A stretch of 22,036 nt of DNA from an uncultured bacterium (GTDB taxonomy: Bacteria > Patescibacteriota > Minisyncoccia > Phycocordibacterales > CAIJYI01): assembly GCA_937871115.1 (NCBI GenBank), contig CALMXW010000047.1:1-22036 (forward strand), read 5' to 3'. A program made the translations under genes and the position numbers. The notes below the pieces were generated by a model. The model was not told the origin of the DNA. It made no database searches and saw only the letters and a program-made list of their open reading frames with translations. Positions 15,275 through 21,809 of this stretch are shown here, one piece after another; within the stretch, counting starts at the first letter, position 1; each line of letters opens with the position of its first letter.

Positions 15275-16140
15275 TGAGTGAAAATAAAATACAATTCGTT
15301 TTCTTCGGTACTCCGGATTTTGCTGTGGGTGTGCTTGAGGAGCTTGAGAAAAAAAATCTTCTTCCTTCTTTGGTAATCACCGCTCCCGACAAACCCCAGG
15401 GACGAGGACTCACACTCACCCCGCCGCCGGTGAAGGTGTGGGCAGAAGCGCGAAAGATCTCAATACTTCAGCCGGAAAAATTGAATGAAGAATTTCTAAA
15501 CGAATTAAAAAAACAAAACTGGGACCTTTTTGTCGTCGCTGCGTATGGAAAAATAATTCCCAAAAATGTTCTCGATTTTTCAGAGCATGGCACACTCAAC
15601 GTGCACCCATCTCTGCTGCCCCGTCTTCGTGGAGCTTCGCCGGTGCAGTCTGCGATTTTGAGTGAAGAGAAAACTGGAGTGACGATTATGCAGATAGATG
15701 AAGAGATGGATCATGGGCCCATCGTGGCACAGAGAGAGCGAGTGATAAAAGATTTCACAAGCAATCCTCCGCGAGGCTCAGAGCTTGAAAGTGACCTGGC
15801 ACACTTTGGTGGCGAGCTTTTGGCCGAGGTCATTCCTGAGTGGATTTCTGGAAAGATTACTCCCGCGCCACAAGATCATACGCACGCAACTTTCTGTAAG
15901 AAAATCACAAAAGAAGATGGGCTGATTGATCTCGCTTCTGACCCGCTCGAGAATCTTCGAAAAATCCGAGCATTTGATGTTTGGCCCGGAGCTTATTTCT
16001 TTTATACGTCAGCAGAAAAACGTATTCGTGTGCGTATTACAGACGCAGAAATTCGCGAGGGTGAGTTCAGACTCCTTCGTGTTGTGCCTGAGGGGAAGAA
16101 GGAGATGTCTTTTGAAGATTTTTCTCGGGGGATGCGGTAG
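15274..16140 (+). CDS. fmt: Methionyl-tRNA formyltransferase
   Basis: Formylates Met-tRNA(fMet) using 10-formyl-tetrahydrofolate for translation initiation. 288 residues, somewhat shorter than the usual 310 or so. N-terminal FFGTPDFAVGVLEEL, the folate-binding segment PDKPQGRG, catalytic core NVHPSLLPRLRGASPVQSAI (Asn and His) with MDHGPIV (Asp), and a C-terminal OB-like domain with IRAFDVWPGAYF and PEGKKEMSFEDFSRG, so the protein is complete. It overlaps def by one base. Its last 74 nt overlap the 3' end of a convergent minus-strand gene. Confidence 0.96.
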   Translation: MSENKIQFVFFGTPDFAVGVLEELEKKNLLPSLVITAPDKPQGRGLTLTPPPVKVWAEARKISILQPEKLNEEFLNELKKQNWDLFVVAAYGKIIPKNVLDFSEHGTLNVHPSLLPRLRGASPVQSAILSEEKTGVTIMQIDEEMDHGPIVAQRERVIKDFTSNPPRGSELESDLAHFGGELLAEVIPEWISGKITPAPQDHTHATFCKKITKEDGLIDLASDPLENLRKIRAFDVWPGAYFFYTSAEKRIRVRITDAEIREGEFRLLRVVPEGKKEMSFEDFSRGMR

Positions 16141-16372
16141 CCTCTTCGAGGAGGTCGCCATATTCAGCATGGTACTTCCCCGAGGAGGTAAGGGCTTCGC
16201 TGTATCGATCGGTCTCATCCTCAAACGAGTAGATGTAGTGGAGAATAAAACCGACAGAAGAAAATGAAAAAAAGAAAAAGGCAATCCAAATCATTACTTC
16301 GCGATGTTCAAGTTTTTTGAAAAGTGGTTCAAGAAATTCTTGAAGGCGAGAGGTTTGAGGCGTGGGGTTCAT
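16067..16372 (-). CDS. Small single-helix membrane protein, downstream of hpf
   Basis: About 101 residues from the ATG near 16372; not recognised. A polar N-terminus (MNPTPQTSRLQEFLEPLFKK) leads into one strong hydrophobic helix (VMIWIAFFFFSFSSVGFILHY), followed by an acidic, then Ser/Gln/Pro-rich tail that is probably disordered. It starts about 8 nt after the hpf stop on the same strand, so the two are likely one operon. The 3' end runs 74 nt into fmt on the opposite strand, and no terminator is visible for either gene. An upstream in-frame TTG lies inside hpf and is less likely. The coding call rests on position, helix and length. Confidence 0.6.
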   Translation of the reverse strand: MNPTPQTSRLQEFLEPLFKKLEHREVMIWIAFFFFSFSSVGFILHYIYSFEDETDRYSEALTSSGKYHAEYGDLLEEATASPEKNLQKTSPSSPQAQHEGV

Positions 16373-16380
16373 GGAACTCG

Positions 16381-16740
16381 TTAAGGTCTTCGTAAAATTT
16401 TCTTTATCGTACCAGCACCTCGTTTCCAAAGTGTTCGTTTCTTTTCTTTCCCTCCGCGCACTTCCCTCTCAAGCTTGTCTTTCATCTCGTCGATAGCGGC
16501 GTAAAGATCTTCTTTTTCTGAAGTGGCAACAATTTTTTTGCCATTCATGTGGAGTACTGTTTCGGCTCGGAATATTTCTCCCGAGTGATGATGTTCGGTG
16601 GTCTTCCCCACTTCCACCTCCGCCCGGTCATCTTCACTTACGCTCGGATTGTGTTTTGTAAAAGCGCCGAGACGTTTTTCAACATAAGATTTTATTGCTT
16701 CTGTCAAATCTATATTTGTTGTTTTAATAGTGATGTTCAT
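16381..16740 (-). CDS. hpf: Ribosome hibernation promoting factor (short HPF / RaiA-like)
   Basis: Binds the 30S subunit in resting cells, blocking the mRNA and tRNA sites and favouring inactive ribosomes. 119 residues, one RaiA-type domain without the long-HPF dimerisation domain. It begins MNITIKTTNIDLTEAI then YVEKRLGAFTKH, has strands around AEVEVGKTTEHHH and FRAETVLHMNGKKIVATSEKEDLYAAID, and then helix MKDKLEREVR with a very basic C-terminal tail (KEKKRTLWKRGAGTIKKILRR). It is preceded by its own good promoter within the end of the DUF167 gene and followed by a small membrane protein gene. Confidence 0.92.
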   Translation of the reverse strand: MNITIKTTNIDLTEAIKSYVEKRLGAFTKHNPSVSEDDRAEVEVGKTTEHHHSGEIFRAETVLHMNGKKIVATSEKEDLYAAIDEMKDKLEREVRGGKEKKRTLWKRGAGTIKKILRRP

Positions 16741-16746
16741 ACTTCC

Positions 16747-16775
16747 ATACTACTCCTCATGTCATTTTTTTTCAA
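16747..16775 (-). promoter_or_regulatory. hpf promoter, leaderless
   Basis: Minus strand: -35 TTGAAA (16775-16770), 17 bp, -10 TAGTAT (16752-16747), then GGAAGT and the hpf ATG. The -35 box lies inside the last codons of the upstream DUF167 gene. Confidence 0.7.
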
Positions 16776-16992
16776 TATCCACTGAAAAGAGTTTCGACGG
16801 CGAGTGGTGCCCTGAGATGAGTCGTACTTTTCCGCGAGGTATAGAAAAATGCCCAGCGAGTAAATCTATGACCCGGGTATTGGCGAGGTTTTGCTTGGCT
16901 GGCTCGCGCACAGAGATTTTAAAGTGATCTGGGGCTACCTGCCCGAGGACTTCCTTCTTTGCGTCGGCAGTGACCTTGGCTTTTATGTACAT
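16762..16992 (-). CDS. DUF167 (YggU-like) protein
   Basis: 76 residues. The pattern MYIKAKVTADAKKE followed by FKISVREPAKQNLANTRVIDLLAGHF, then KVRLISGHHSPSKLFSVD, fits the DUF167/YggU family, small alpha/beta proteins of unknown biochemical role. The conserved core (V.VREPA..G.AN...I..LA..F....S.V.I..G..S..K) is recognisable. It lies 13 nt downstream of tRNA-Glu on the same strand, with no promoter of its own in the gap, so it is probably cut from a tRNA-containing transcript. No Shine-Dalgarno sequence is apparent. Confidence 0.85.
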   Translation of the reverse strand: MYIKAKVTADAKKEVLGQVAPDHFKISVREPAKQNLANTRVIDLLAGHFSIPRGKVRLISGHHSPSKLFSVDIEKK

Positions 16993-17005
16993 AAGCTTCG
17001 TTTTG

Positions 17006-17077
17006 TGACCCTACGGGGAGTCGAACCCCGCTTCCAAGCTTGAAAAGCTTGTGTCCTAACCGATAGACGATAGGGCC
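17006..17077 (-). tRNA. tRNA-Glu (anticodon UUC)
   Basis: Cloverleaf on the minus strand: acceptor GGCCCTA/TAGGGTC, anticodon stem CAAGC/GCTTG with loop TTTTCAA (anticodon UUC), T stem GGGG/CCCC with loop TTCGACT. The discriminator is A at 17006; CCA is not encoded (CAA follows). Cognate to gltX in this window. Confidence 0.95.
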
Positions 17078-17090
17078 TGCTGACACAAGA

Positions 17091-17118
17091 AATATATCAC
17101 TTTTTCCAGAAAAATCAA
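17091..17118 (-). promoter_or_regulatory. Putative tRNA-Glu promoter
   Basis: Minus strand: -35 TTGATT (17118-17113), 16 bp, -10 TATATT (17096-17091), 13 nt before the tRNA 5' end. It is divergent from the pilin gene promoter. Confidence 0.5.
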
Positions 17119-17124
17119 AGAATC

Positions 17125-17133
17125 TGGTATAAT
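17125..17133 (+). promoter_or_regulatory. Extended -10 promoter of the pilin-like gene, leaderless
   Basis: TGG-TATAAT (perfect -10 at 17128-17133 with the TG extension at 17125-17126), then AAATTC and the ATG at 17140. No clear -35 box; the extended -10 would compensate. Confidence 0.65.
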
Positions 17134-17139
17134 AAATTC

Positions 17140-17796
17140 ATGTCGGATTTCTCCGCACATCTTCGCGCATTATTTACCCGCAAAGGTTGGGCATCTTTAG
17201 AAAAGAAGGTGCGAGCCTTTACTCTCATGGAGCTCTTGGTGGTGATGAGCATTATCGCCCTCCTCTCTACTGTGGTATACGCGAGTGTAACAAGTGCTCG
17301 CCAGAAGGCTCTTGTCACAAAGGCTGGATTAACACAAAAAGAGATGACAAAAGCTGCCGAGCTCTATTTCGATGACATGGGGTTTTATCCTCCTGACGTG
17401 AGTCGCGGCTGGGACCCTGGGTTTGAGCGATCTCTCCCCTGGAATCCAGACATCGATGCCGGAGCGACTGTGCCCGCACCGTACGATTTTTCCGGGACAG
17501 ATTGCTCGCACTGTCCAACAGACTGGCAGGATATCGTGGCGGCGCGATGGCGTGGCCCGTATCTCCCCTGGCCGAAAGTGACCCCGTGGGGTGGAAGGTA
17601 CGACTACAATTATTGGGCCGTAGACATGAGTCGCTCTGGATGTATCGTCACCGCGGGAATATATGCAGGAGTGCAAGGTGACTACAGTAATAATAACATC
17701 ATCCCTCCGGCATCAGAACAAGAGATGATTAACAAGAATTTTGATAATGAGGCTTGTATAAATGGTGAATCGCAGCTCCTTCTCTGGAAGCTTTGA
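17140..17796 (+). CDS. Type IV pilin / type II secretion pseudopilin-like protein
   Basis: 218 residues. A class III prepilin signal: a 26-residue basic leader, then A|FTLMELLVVMSIIALLSTVVY, with Phe at +1, Glu at +5 and a long hydrophobic helix. The residue at -1 is Ala rather than the usual Gly. The C-terminal part resembles GspG/PilE-type pseudopilins, with an aromatic Pro-rich WRGPYLPWPKVTPWGGRYDYNYW stretch (calcium-loop-like region) and cysteines (TDCSHC, SGCIV, EACIN) able to make disulfides. Expected to be cut by a prepilin peptidase and assembled at the membrane; no other pilus gene is in the window. The ATG at 17140 sits 6 nt after a perfect -10 box. Confidence 0.88.
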   Translation: MSDFSAHLRALFTRKGWASLEKKVRAFTLMELLVVMSIIALLSTVVYASVTSARQKALVTKAGLTQKEMTKAAELYFDDMGFYPPDVSRGWDPGFERSLPWNPDIDAGATVPAPYDFSGTDCSHCPTDWQDIVAARWRGPYLPWPKVTPWGGRYDYNYWAVDMSRSGCIVTAGIYAGVQGDYSNNNIIPPASEQEMINKNFDNEACINGESQLLLWKL

Positions 17797-17817
17797 ATAT
17801 GGTAAATTGAGGGGGCT

Positions 17818-17904
17818 GGAAACGTGGCTGAGTGGTCGAAGGCACCGCACTCGAAATGCGGCGTGGGGGTAACCCCACCGTGGGTTCAAATCCCACCGTT
17901 TCCG
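17818..17904 (+). tRNA. tRNA-Ser (anticodon CGA)
   Basis: 87 nt with the long variable arm of type II tRNAs. Acceptor GGAAACG/CGTTTCC, anticodon stem CCGCA/TGCGG with loop CTCGAAA (anticodon CGA, reading UCG), variable arm GTGGGGG...CCCCAC, T stem GTGGG/CCCAC with loop TTCAAAT. Discriminator G; CCA is not encoded. The next gene starts 2 nt after it. Confidence 0.95.
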
Positions 17905-17906
17905 TT

Positions 17907-18443
17907 ATGAACAAAAAAATAATCGTAGGGATTGTTGTCGTTATTCTAATTATCACCGCAGGATATTTTTTAATGGGAAAAGAGGCACTTCCTCCAGACC
18001 AAACGGTTGACCAGGCTCCCCCGCTCCCTACCCCGACTTCATCGAGCATCGAATATCGAAACGTGCAGTATGGTTTTGCGGTAACTCTTCCGAAGACGTG
18101 GGAAGGCTACACAGTAAGCACTGATAAGTGGACAGGCAATGCCGCAAATGACCAGCTTGGCGAAGTGGCGTTTGCCACGGGGCCCGTGCTTTCTATTCAC
18201 AACCCAAAGTGGAGTGGGGCGGGTAGCTATCAAGACATTCCCATAATGGTCTTTACTCTCGACCAGTGGAGTTCCCTCCAAAAAGATGAATTCCATATCG
18301 GTGCCGCTCCGATTGGGCCGAGCGAAATGGGGCGCAATACAAAATATGTTTTCGCTCTCCCCGCGCGATACAATTTCGCCTTCCCTACGGGCTATGAAGA
18401 GGTGGATCAAATAATCCAGTCAAAACCTCTGAAGACATTTTAG
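17907..18443 (+). CDS. Conserved membrane-anchored protein of unknown function
   Basis: 178 residues. The N-terminal helix MNKKIIVGIVVVILIITAGYFL anchors or exports the protein; then a Pro/Thr-rich linker (PPLPTPTSSS) and a globular domain with YGFAVTLPKTWEGYTV, IPIMVFTLDQWSSLQ, FHIGAAPIGPSEMGRNTKYVFALPARYN and FAFPTGYEEVDQIIQS. I recall near-identical segments in conserved hypothetical, often lipoprotein-like, proteins of many bacteria, but know no function. There is no lipobox cysteine here. The ATG at 17907 is chosen because anything upstream lies inside tRNA-Ser. With 2 nt between tRNA and ATG the mRNA probably arises by tRNA 3'-end processing. Confidence 0.85.
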   Translation: MNKKIIVGIVVVILIITAGYFLMGKEALPPDQTVDQAPPLPTPTSSSIEYRNVQYGFAVTLPKTWEGYTVSTDKWTGNAANDQLGEVAFATGPVLSIHNPKWSGAGSYQDIPIMVFTLDQWSSLQKDEFHIGAAPIGPSEMGRNTKYVFALPARYNFAFPTGYEEVDQIIQSKPLKTF

Positions 18444-18447
18444 ATTT

Positions 18448-18520
18448 GGTGCGGGATGCGAGAATCGAACTCGCGTCCTCTGCTTGGGAAGCAGATGTCA
18501 TGCCACTAAACTAATCCCGC
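18448..18520 (-). tRNA. tRNA-Gly (anticodon CCC)
   Basis: Minus strand: acceptor GCGGGAT/ATCCCGC, anticodon stem TCTGC/GCAGA with loop TTCCCAA (anticodon CCC, reading GGG), T arm GCGAG/CTCGC with loop TTCGATT, discriminator A. CCA is encoded (18450-18448), unlike the other two tRNAs here. It lies 16 nt downstream of the DivIC/FtsB-like gene. Confidence 0.94.
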
Positions 18521-18536
18521 TCGCACTGTTATTCTA

Positions 18537-18911
18537 CTAAAAAAGTTCAAGAAATCTAGTCCAAAGACTTTTCTTTTTCGTCGCGTCGTCGGTGCTTGTC
18601 GCCTCACGCGGATCGACGAGGAAGATGACTCCTTCGCCCGGCTCCCCCACCATAAATTTCTCTCGGAGCTCTTCTTCTTTTCCCTGGGGAGTATTGTCGC
18701 GTGTCACCTGTGCAGAGAGCACCCCGGCCCGCGCTTGAAGGCTTTGTAAATCTCGTGTGGCTTCGTCTGCTTTTTTCTTTGCAAATTCCATTTTTTGGTA
18801 CGCTCCCCACACCCCGTGAAGAAGGACAGCAAGAAAAAGCACCAGGATGAGCAAAACTGGGCGGGAGTAGAGCCGCCGACGAGTATTCTTTTTTCCTTGA
18901 AATTCACGCAT
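18537..18911 (-). CDS. Septum formation initiator family protein (DivIC/FtsB-like)
   Basis: 124 residues. A basic cytoplasmic N-terminus (REFQGKKNTRRRLYSR), one membrane helix (PVLLILVLFLAVLLHGVWGAY), then a coiled coil (QKMEFAKKKADEATRDLQSLQARAG) and a short extracytoplasmic end containing REKFMVGEPGEGVIFLVD. This order and the ELREKF...GE.VI motif are typical of DivIC/FtsB, bitopic proteins that link FtsL to FtsQ/DivIB and activate septal synthesis by FtsW and its partner. The family is diverse, so DivIC versus FtsB cannot be settled. tRNA-Gly follows on the same strand and is probably co-transcribed. Upstream lies a divergent small membrane protein gene. Confidence 0.83.
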   Translation of the reverse strand: MREFQGKKNTRRRLYSRPVLLILVLFLAVLLHGVWGAYQKMEFAKKKADEATRDLQSLQARAGVLSAQVTRDNTPQGKEEELREKFMVGEPGEGVIFLVDPREATSTDDATKKKSLWTRFLELF

Positions 18912-18929
18912 TGATTCGTAGAGCCTTTA

Positions 18930-18938
18930 TGGTATGAT
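18930..18938 (+). promoter_or_regulatory. Extended -10 promoter for the 35-residue protein
   Basis: TGG-TATGAT (TATGAT 18933-18938) lies 10 nt before the ATG at 18949, giving a leader of only a few bases. The minus strand carries an overlapping TACCAT (18934-18929) that could serve the divergent DivIC-like gene. Confidence 0.45.
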
Positions 18939-18948
18939 ACAACAACAT

Positions 18949-19056
18949 ATGCTCTGGAGCAAAAAAGGAAAGAAATATATTCACACTGCATGGGTCGCCT
19001 TGAGCGTCTTCGTGATTGTTTCGATGCTCCTTCTCTACATGCCGATCTTTTTCTAG
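18949..19056 (+). CDS. 35-residue single-helix membrane protein
   Basis: A small frame of 35 codons. A basic N-terminus (MLWSKKGKKYIH) is followed by a hydrophobic helix (WVALSVFVIVSMLLLYMPIFF) running to the end, so it should sit in the membrane with a cytoplasmic N-terminus and almost nothing outside. The layout and the LLLYMPIF ending resemble small proteins I have seen in related genomes, but I cannot name a family. Support: an extended -10 box just upstream, fit between two real genes without conflict, and a clean helix. Its stop codon TAG overlaps the lepA stop on the other strand within the shared CTAG at 19053-19056. Confidence 0.6.
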   Translation: MLWSKKGKKYIHTAWVALSVFVIVSMLLLYMPIFF

Positions 19057-20840
19057 CCTTTCACCATTTTCAAAAAGACTTCGTGTGGGATGTTGACCTT
19101 CCCGGTCGCTTTCATGCGTTTCTTTCCCTTCTTTTGTTTTTCGAGGAGTTTCATCTTTCGGGTAATGTCGCCTCCGTACAGGTATCCTGTCACGTCTTTT
19201 CGGAGAGCAGAGAGCTCGCGGCTGGCGATGATGCGGCCCAGAGCTTGAGCCTGGATCTTTACCGCGAAGAGTTGGCGAGGGAGGACGCCACGAAGCTTCT
19301 CGACGGCTTCTTCAGCTTCCTCTTCCACTCGCCGGCGGGCGACGACACGTGTGAATGCGGGGAAAAGCTCTCCTGCCACAAGGATGTCGAGGCGTGCCAC
19401 ATCAGCGAGTCGCATGTCTTCGAGCTCGTAAGAGAGCGAGGCATACCCCGAAGTGATGCTCTTCAAGCGGTCGAAAAAATTACGCATGAGCTCGCGAAGT
19501 GGCATTTTAATATCGAGTGAGGTGCGATTATCACCAAACATTTCTGAGCCGCCCATCTCGGCTTCATGTTCGTGGAGAATAGAAAGCACTTCCCCAGCAT
19601 ACTTTGGTGGGGTGATAATTTTAACAGCCACCCATGGTTCGTAAACGGCAGTGTACGAACCATGGTCTGGAAAAAGTGACGGCGAGTAAATTTTCTTTCG
19701 TTCTCCGTTTGGAAATTCTGCTTCGTACGTGATGGTCGGTGAGGCGACAATGAGCGTGAGTTTAAATTCACGCTTGAGCCGCTCAATAATAATTTCGAGG
19801 TGGAGCATTCCCAAGAATCCGCATCGAAATCCGCGTCCGAGCGTCCCGGAAGATTCTTCCTCAAAAGAGAGAGAGGCGTCAGAAAGCTTGAGTCGAAAGA
19901 GTGCCTGCTTTAAGAGCATGAAGTCGTCTTGGCTTTCGGGGTAGACCGATGCCCACACCACCGGCATGGCGAGCTGGTAGCCCGGGAGGGCCTCGAGTGG
20001 CTGGCGTGTAGAGGTGATGGTATCTCCCACCGACGCGATACCTGGCTCTTTCACACCCGTAACAATGTATCCGATTTCACCCTGAGAGAGCTCCGGCATA
20101 GATACTTCAGCGGGGTGAAAGATCCCTATTTCGATGGCTTGGAATTTTTTGTCTGCGGCAACAAAGAGGAGTGAGTCTCCCTTTTCTATACTTCCATCGA
20201 AGACGCGCACGTACACCACGACCCCACGATGATTTGAATATCCAAAGTCGAAAATAAGCGCGCGTGCCGAAGATGAGTTTGAAATTTCTGGAGCTGGCAC
20301 CCGCTCGATGACTGCCGCCAAAAGCTCGGCCACCCCATCTCCAGTCCGCCCCGATACTCCGAGTACGCTTTCCACAGGCACTTGGAGAAGCTCCGCAAGC
20401 TCTTCTTTCACCTCTTCCACTCGCGCGAGTGGCGAGTCTACTTTTGATACGACGGGAATAATCACCGCGCCGAGGTCGCGTGCCATACGAAGAGTGGTGA
20501 GTGTTTGCGCCTGCACCCCTTGGGTCGCATCTACGAGGAGTATAGAGCCTTCTACGGCCTTGAGAGCGCGAGAAACCTCATAGGAGAAGTCGATGTGCCC
20601 AGGAGTGTCGATGAGATTCAAAATGTACTTCTCCCCCCCGTGAGAGTACTCCATTCGTACTGGCTGCATCTTGATGGTGATACCACGCTCGCGCTCGAGG
20701 TCCATAGAGTCCAGCACCTGGTCCTTCATTTTGCGTTTTTCGATGGTGCCAGTGATCTCAAGCATCCGGTCCGCAAGGGTGGATTTTCCGTGGTCGATAT
20801 GGGCAATAATGCTGAAATTACGGATATTCTTTGGGTTCAT
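19053..20840 (-). CDS. lepA: Elongation factor 4 (LepA)
   Basis: Ribosome-associated GTPase of the EF-G family, implicated in back-translocation and 30S assembly. 595 residues, normal length. Start ATG at 20840 (MNPKNIRNFSIIAHIDHGKS); an earlier GTG at 20858 would lie in the promoter. G1 AHIDHGKS, G2 region RERGITI, G3 DTPGH. G4 reads SKVD rather than NKID and G5 reads SGR rather than SAK. The EF4-specific C-terminal domain is present (LSYELEDMRLADVARLDILVAGE, then ELSALRKDVTGYLYGGDITRKMKLLEKQKKGKKRMK). Upstream is the end of a ribosomal protein operon. Downstream it converges with a tiny membrane protein gene, the two stops overlapping. Confidence 0.96.
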   Translation of the reverse strand: MNPKNIRNFSIIAHIDHGKSTLADRMLEITGTIEKRKMKDQVLDSMDLERERGITIKMQPVRMEYSHGGEKYILNLIDTPGHIDFSYEVSRALKAVEGSILLVDATQGVQAQTLTTLRMARDLGAVIIPVVSKVDSPLARVEEVKEELAELLQVPVESVLGVSGRTGDGVAELLAAVIERVPAPEISNSSSARALIFDFGYSNHRGVVVYVRVFDGSIEKGDSLLFVAADKKFQAIEIGIFHPAEVSMPELSQGEIGYIVTGVKEPGIASVGDTITSTRQPLEALPGYQLAMPVVWASVYPESQDDFMLLKQALFRLKLSDASLSFEEESSGTLGRGFRCGFLGMLHLEIIIERLKREFKLTLIVASPTITYEAEFPNGERKKIYSPSLFPDHGSYTAVYEPWVAVKIITPPKYAGEVLSILHEHEAEMGGSEMFGDNRTSLDIKMPLRELMRNFFDRLKSITSGYASLSYELEDMRLADVARLDILVAGELFPAFTRVVARRRVEEEAEEAVEKLRGVLPRQLFAVKIQAQALGRIIASRELSALRKDVTGYLYGGDITRKMKLLEKQKKGKKRMKATGKVNIPHEVFLKMVKG

Positions 20841-20849
20841 AGTACGCTC

Positions 20850-20878
20850 ATGATACACGAGAGAGGGCCGAATGACAA
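20850..20878 (-). promoter_or_regulatory. lepA promoter
   Basis: Minus strand: -35 TTGTCA (20878-20873), 17 bp, -10 TATCAT (20855-20850), then 9 nt to the lepA ATG at 20840, so a leader of one to three bases at most. The -35 box begins in the T-run of the rplE terminator. Confidence 0.72.
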
Positions 20879-20899
20879 AAGCCCCAGAGACGGGACTTT
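20878..20899 (-). terminator. Terminator after rplE
   Basis: Minus strand: AAAGTCCC (20899-20892), loop GTCTCT, GGGGCTTT (20885-20878, one G-T pair), then T and GTCA. It lies 29 nt after the rplE stop and marks the end of the ribosomal protein operon. The T-run is only four long. Confidence 0.65.
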
Positions 20900-20928
20900 T
20901 GCGACTCAGTGCTTAAGAAAACAGAAAG

Positions 20929-21471
20929 TTATGCTGTTACTTTTTTAAATGGAACACCGATGAGCTCAAGGAAGGTCTGCGCTTCTTTTTTGCTGTGCGC
21001 GGTAGTGACCACAGTCACGGCGAGGCTAAAGACATCCTTCAAATCTTCTTCGGCTGCTTCAGTAAAGATAGAGTGCTCTTTAATACCGAAAGTGTAGTTG
21101 CCCATTTCGTCCACGCTGTTGCGCTCGAGACCACGAAAGTCCTTCATGCGAGGGATGGCAATGTTGATGAGTTTATCCAAGAACTTGATCATGCGCTCGC
21201 CACGGAGAGTCACCATGACGCCGATAGGATCACCCTGTCGTACCTTGAAAGAGGCGACAGATTTCTTGGCGCCTCGGATAGCTGGTCGCTGGCCAGTAAT
21301 TTTGGCGAGACGGTCTCGGACGAGGTCGTTCTTCTTCGGGTCCTTTGCTTTTCCTGTGCCGACAGAAATTACTACCTTTGTGAGGCGCGGAGCTTGCAAT
21401 CGGTTTTTGTATCCGAAATCTGCCTTCAGGGCATCAAATGCAGTATTCTGTTTTTCTTTCACTGATTTCAT
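20929..21471 (-). CDS. rplE: 50S ribosomal protein L5 (uL5)
   Basis: Central protuberance protein contacting 5S rRNA. 180 residues, normal length. Family sequence: LTKVVISVGTGKA, a DRLAKITGQRPAIRGAKKSVASFKVRQGDPIGVMVTLRG core, DKLINIAIPRMKDFRGL, and YTFGIKEHSIF near the C-terminus. It is 21 nt downstream of rplX. In most bacteria rpsN/rpsZ, rpsH and rplF follow L5; here a terminator and lepA follow instead, so the spc-type cluster is cut short at this point. Confidence 0.97.
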   Translation of the reverse strand: MKSVKEKQNTAFDALKADFGYKNRLQAPRLTKVVISVGTGKAKDPKKNDLVRDRLAKITGQRPAIRGAKKSVASFKVRQGDPIGVMVTLRGERMIKFLDKLINIAIPRMKDFRGLERNSVDEMGNYTFGIKEHSIFTEAAEEDLKDVFSLAVTVVTTAHSKKEAQTFLELIGVPFKKVTA

Positions 21472-21492
21472 AGGTGTATCTATATCCTAATA

Positions 21493-21798
21493 CTAAAACT
21501 CCATGCTCGTCTTTTTGCTTACTCGCACCTTCTTCTCCCCTACCATTTTCATTCCAATGCGAGCAGGCTTCTTGCTTTTTGGATCAATCAAGGCCACATT
21601 TGATACGTGGATAGAAAGCGCCTTTTCAATAATCTGGCCCTTTTTCCCCTGCCCGCGCTGTCTCTGGTGTTTTTTCTGAACATTTACACCATCCACCAAC
21701 ACTCGGTCGAGTTTTGGATATGCGTGGATGACTGGGGCTGTCTTGCCGCGGTCTTTTCCAGAGAGTATTTGTACTGTGTCGCCTTTTTTGATTTTCAT
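21493..21798 (-). CDS. rplX: 50S ribosomal protein L24 (uL24)
   Basis: Early-assembly 50S protein near the exit tunnel. 101 residues. The KOW motif is at the start (KIKKGDTVQILSGKDRGKTAPVIHAYPKLDRVLVDGVNVQKKHQR), then IEKALSIHVSNVALIDPKSKKPARIGMK, the standard order. It lies 11 nt downstream of the rplN stop and before rplE, the conserved L14-L24-L5 arrangement. Confidence 0.97.
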   Translation of the reverse strand: MKIKKGDTVQILSGKDRGKTAPVIHAYPKLDRVLVDGVNVQKKHQRQRGQGKKGQIIEKALSIHVSNVALIDPKSKKPARIGMKMVGEKKVRVSKKTSMEF

Positions 21799-21809
21799 AT
21801 TATAAAATA

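Noticed and set aside
17006..18520. Mixed encoding of tRNA CCA (present in tRNA-Gly, absent in tRNA-Glu and tRNA-Ser) as an anomaly
   Set aside because: Many bacteria encode CCA on only some tRNAs and add it enzymatically to the rest, so this is not unusual in itself.
20841..20858. GTG start for lepA six codons upstream
   Set aside because: It would overlap the -10 box of a consensus-like promoter; family sequence begins at the ATG at 20840.
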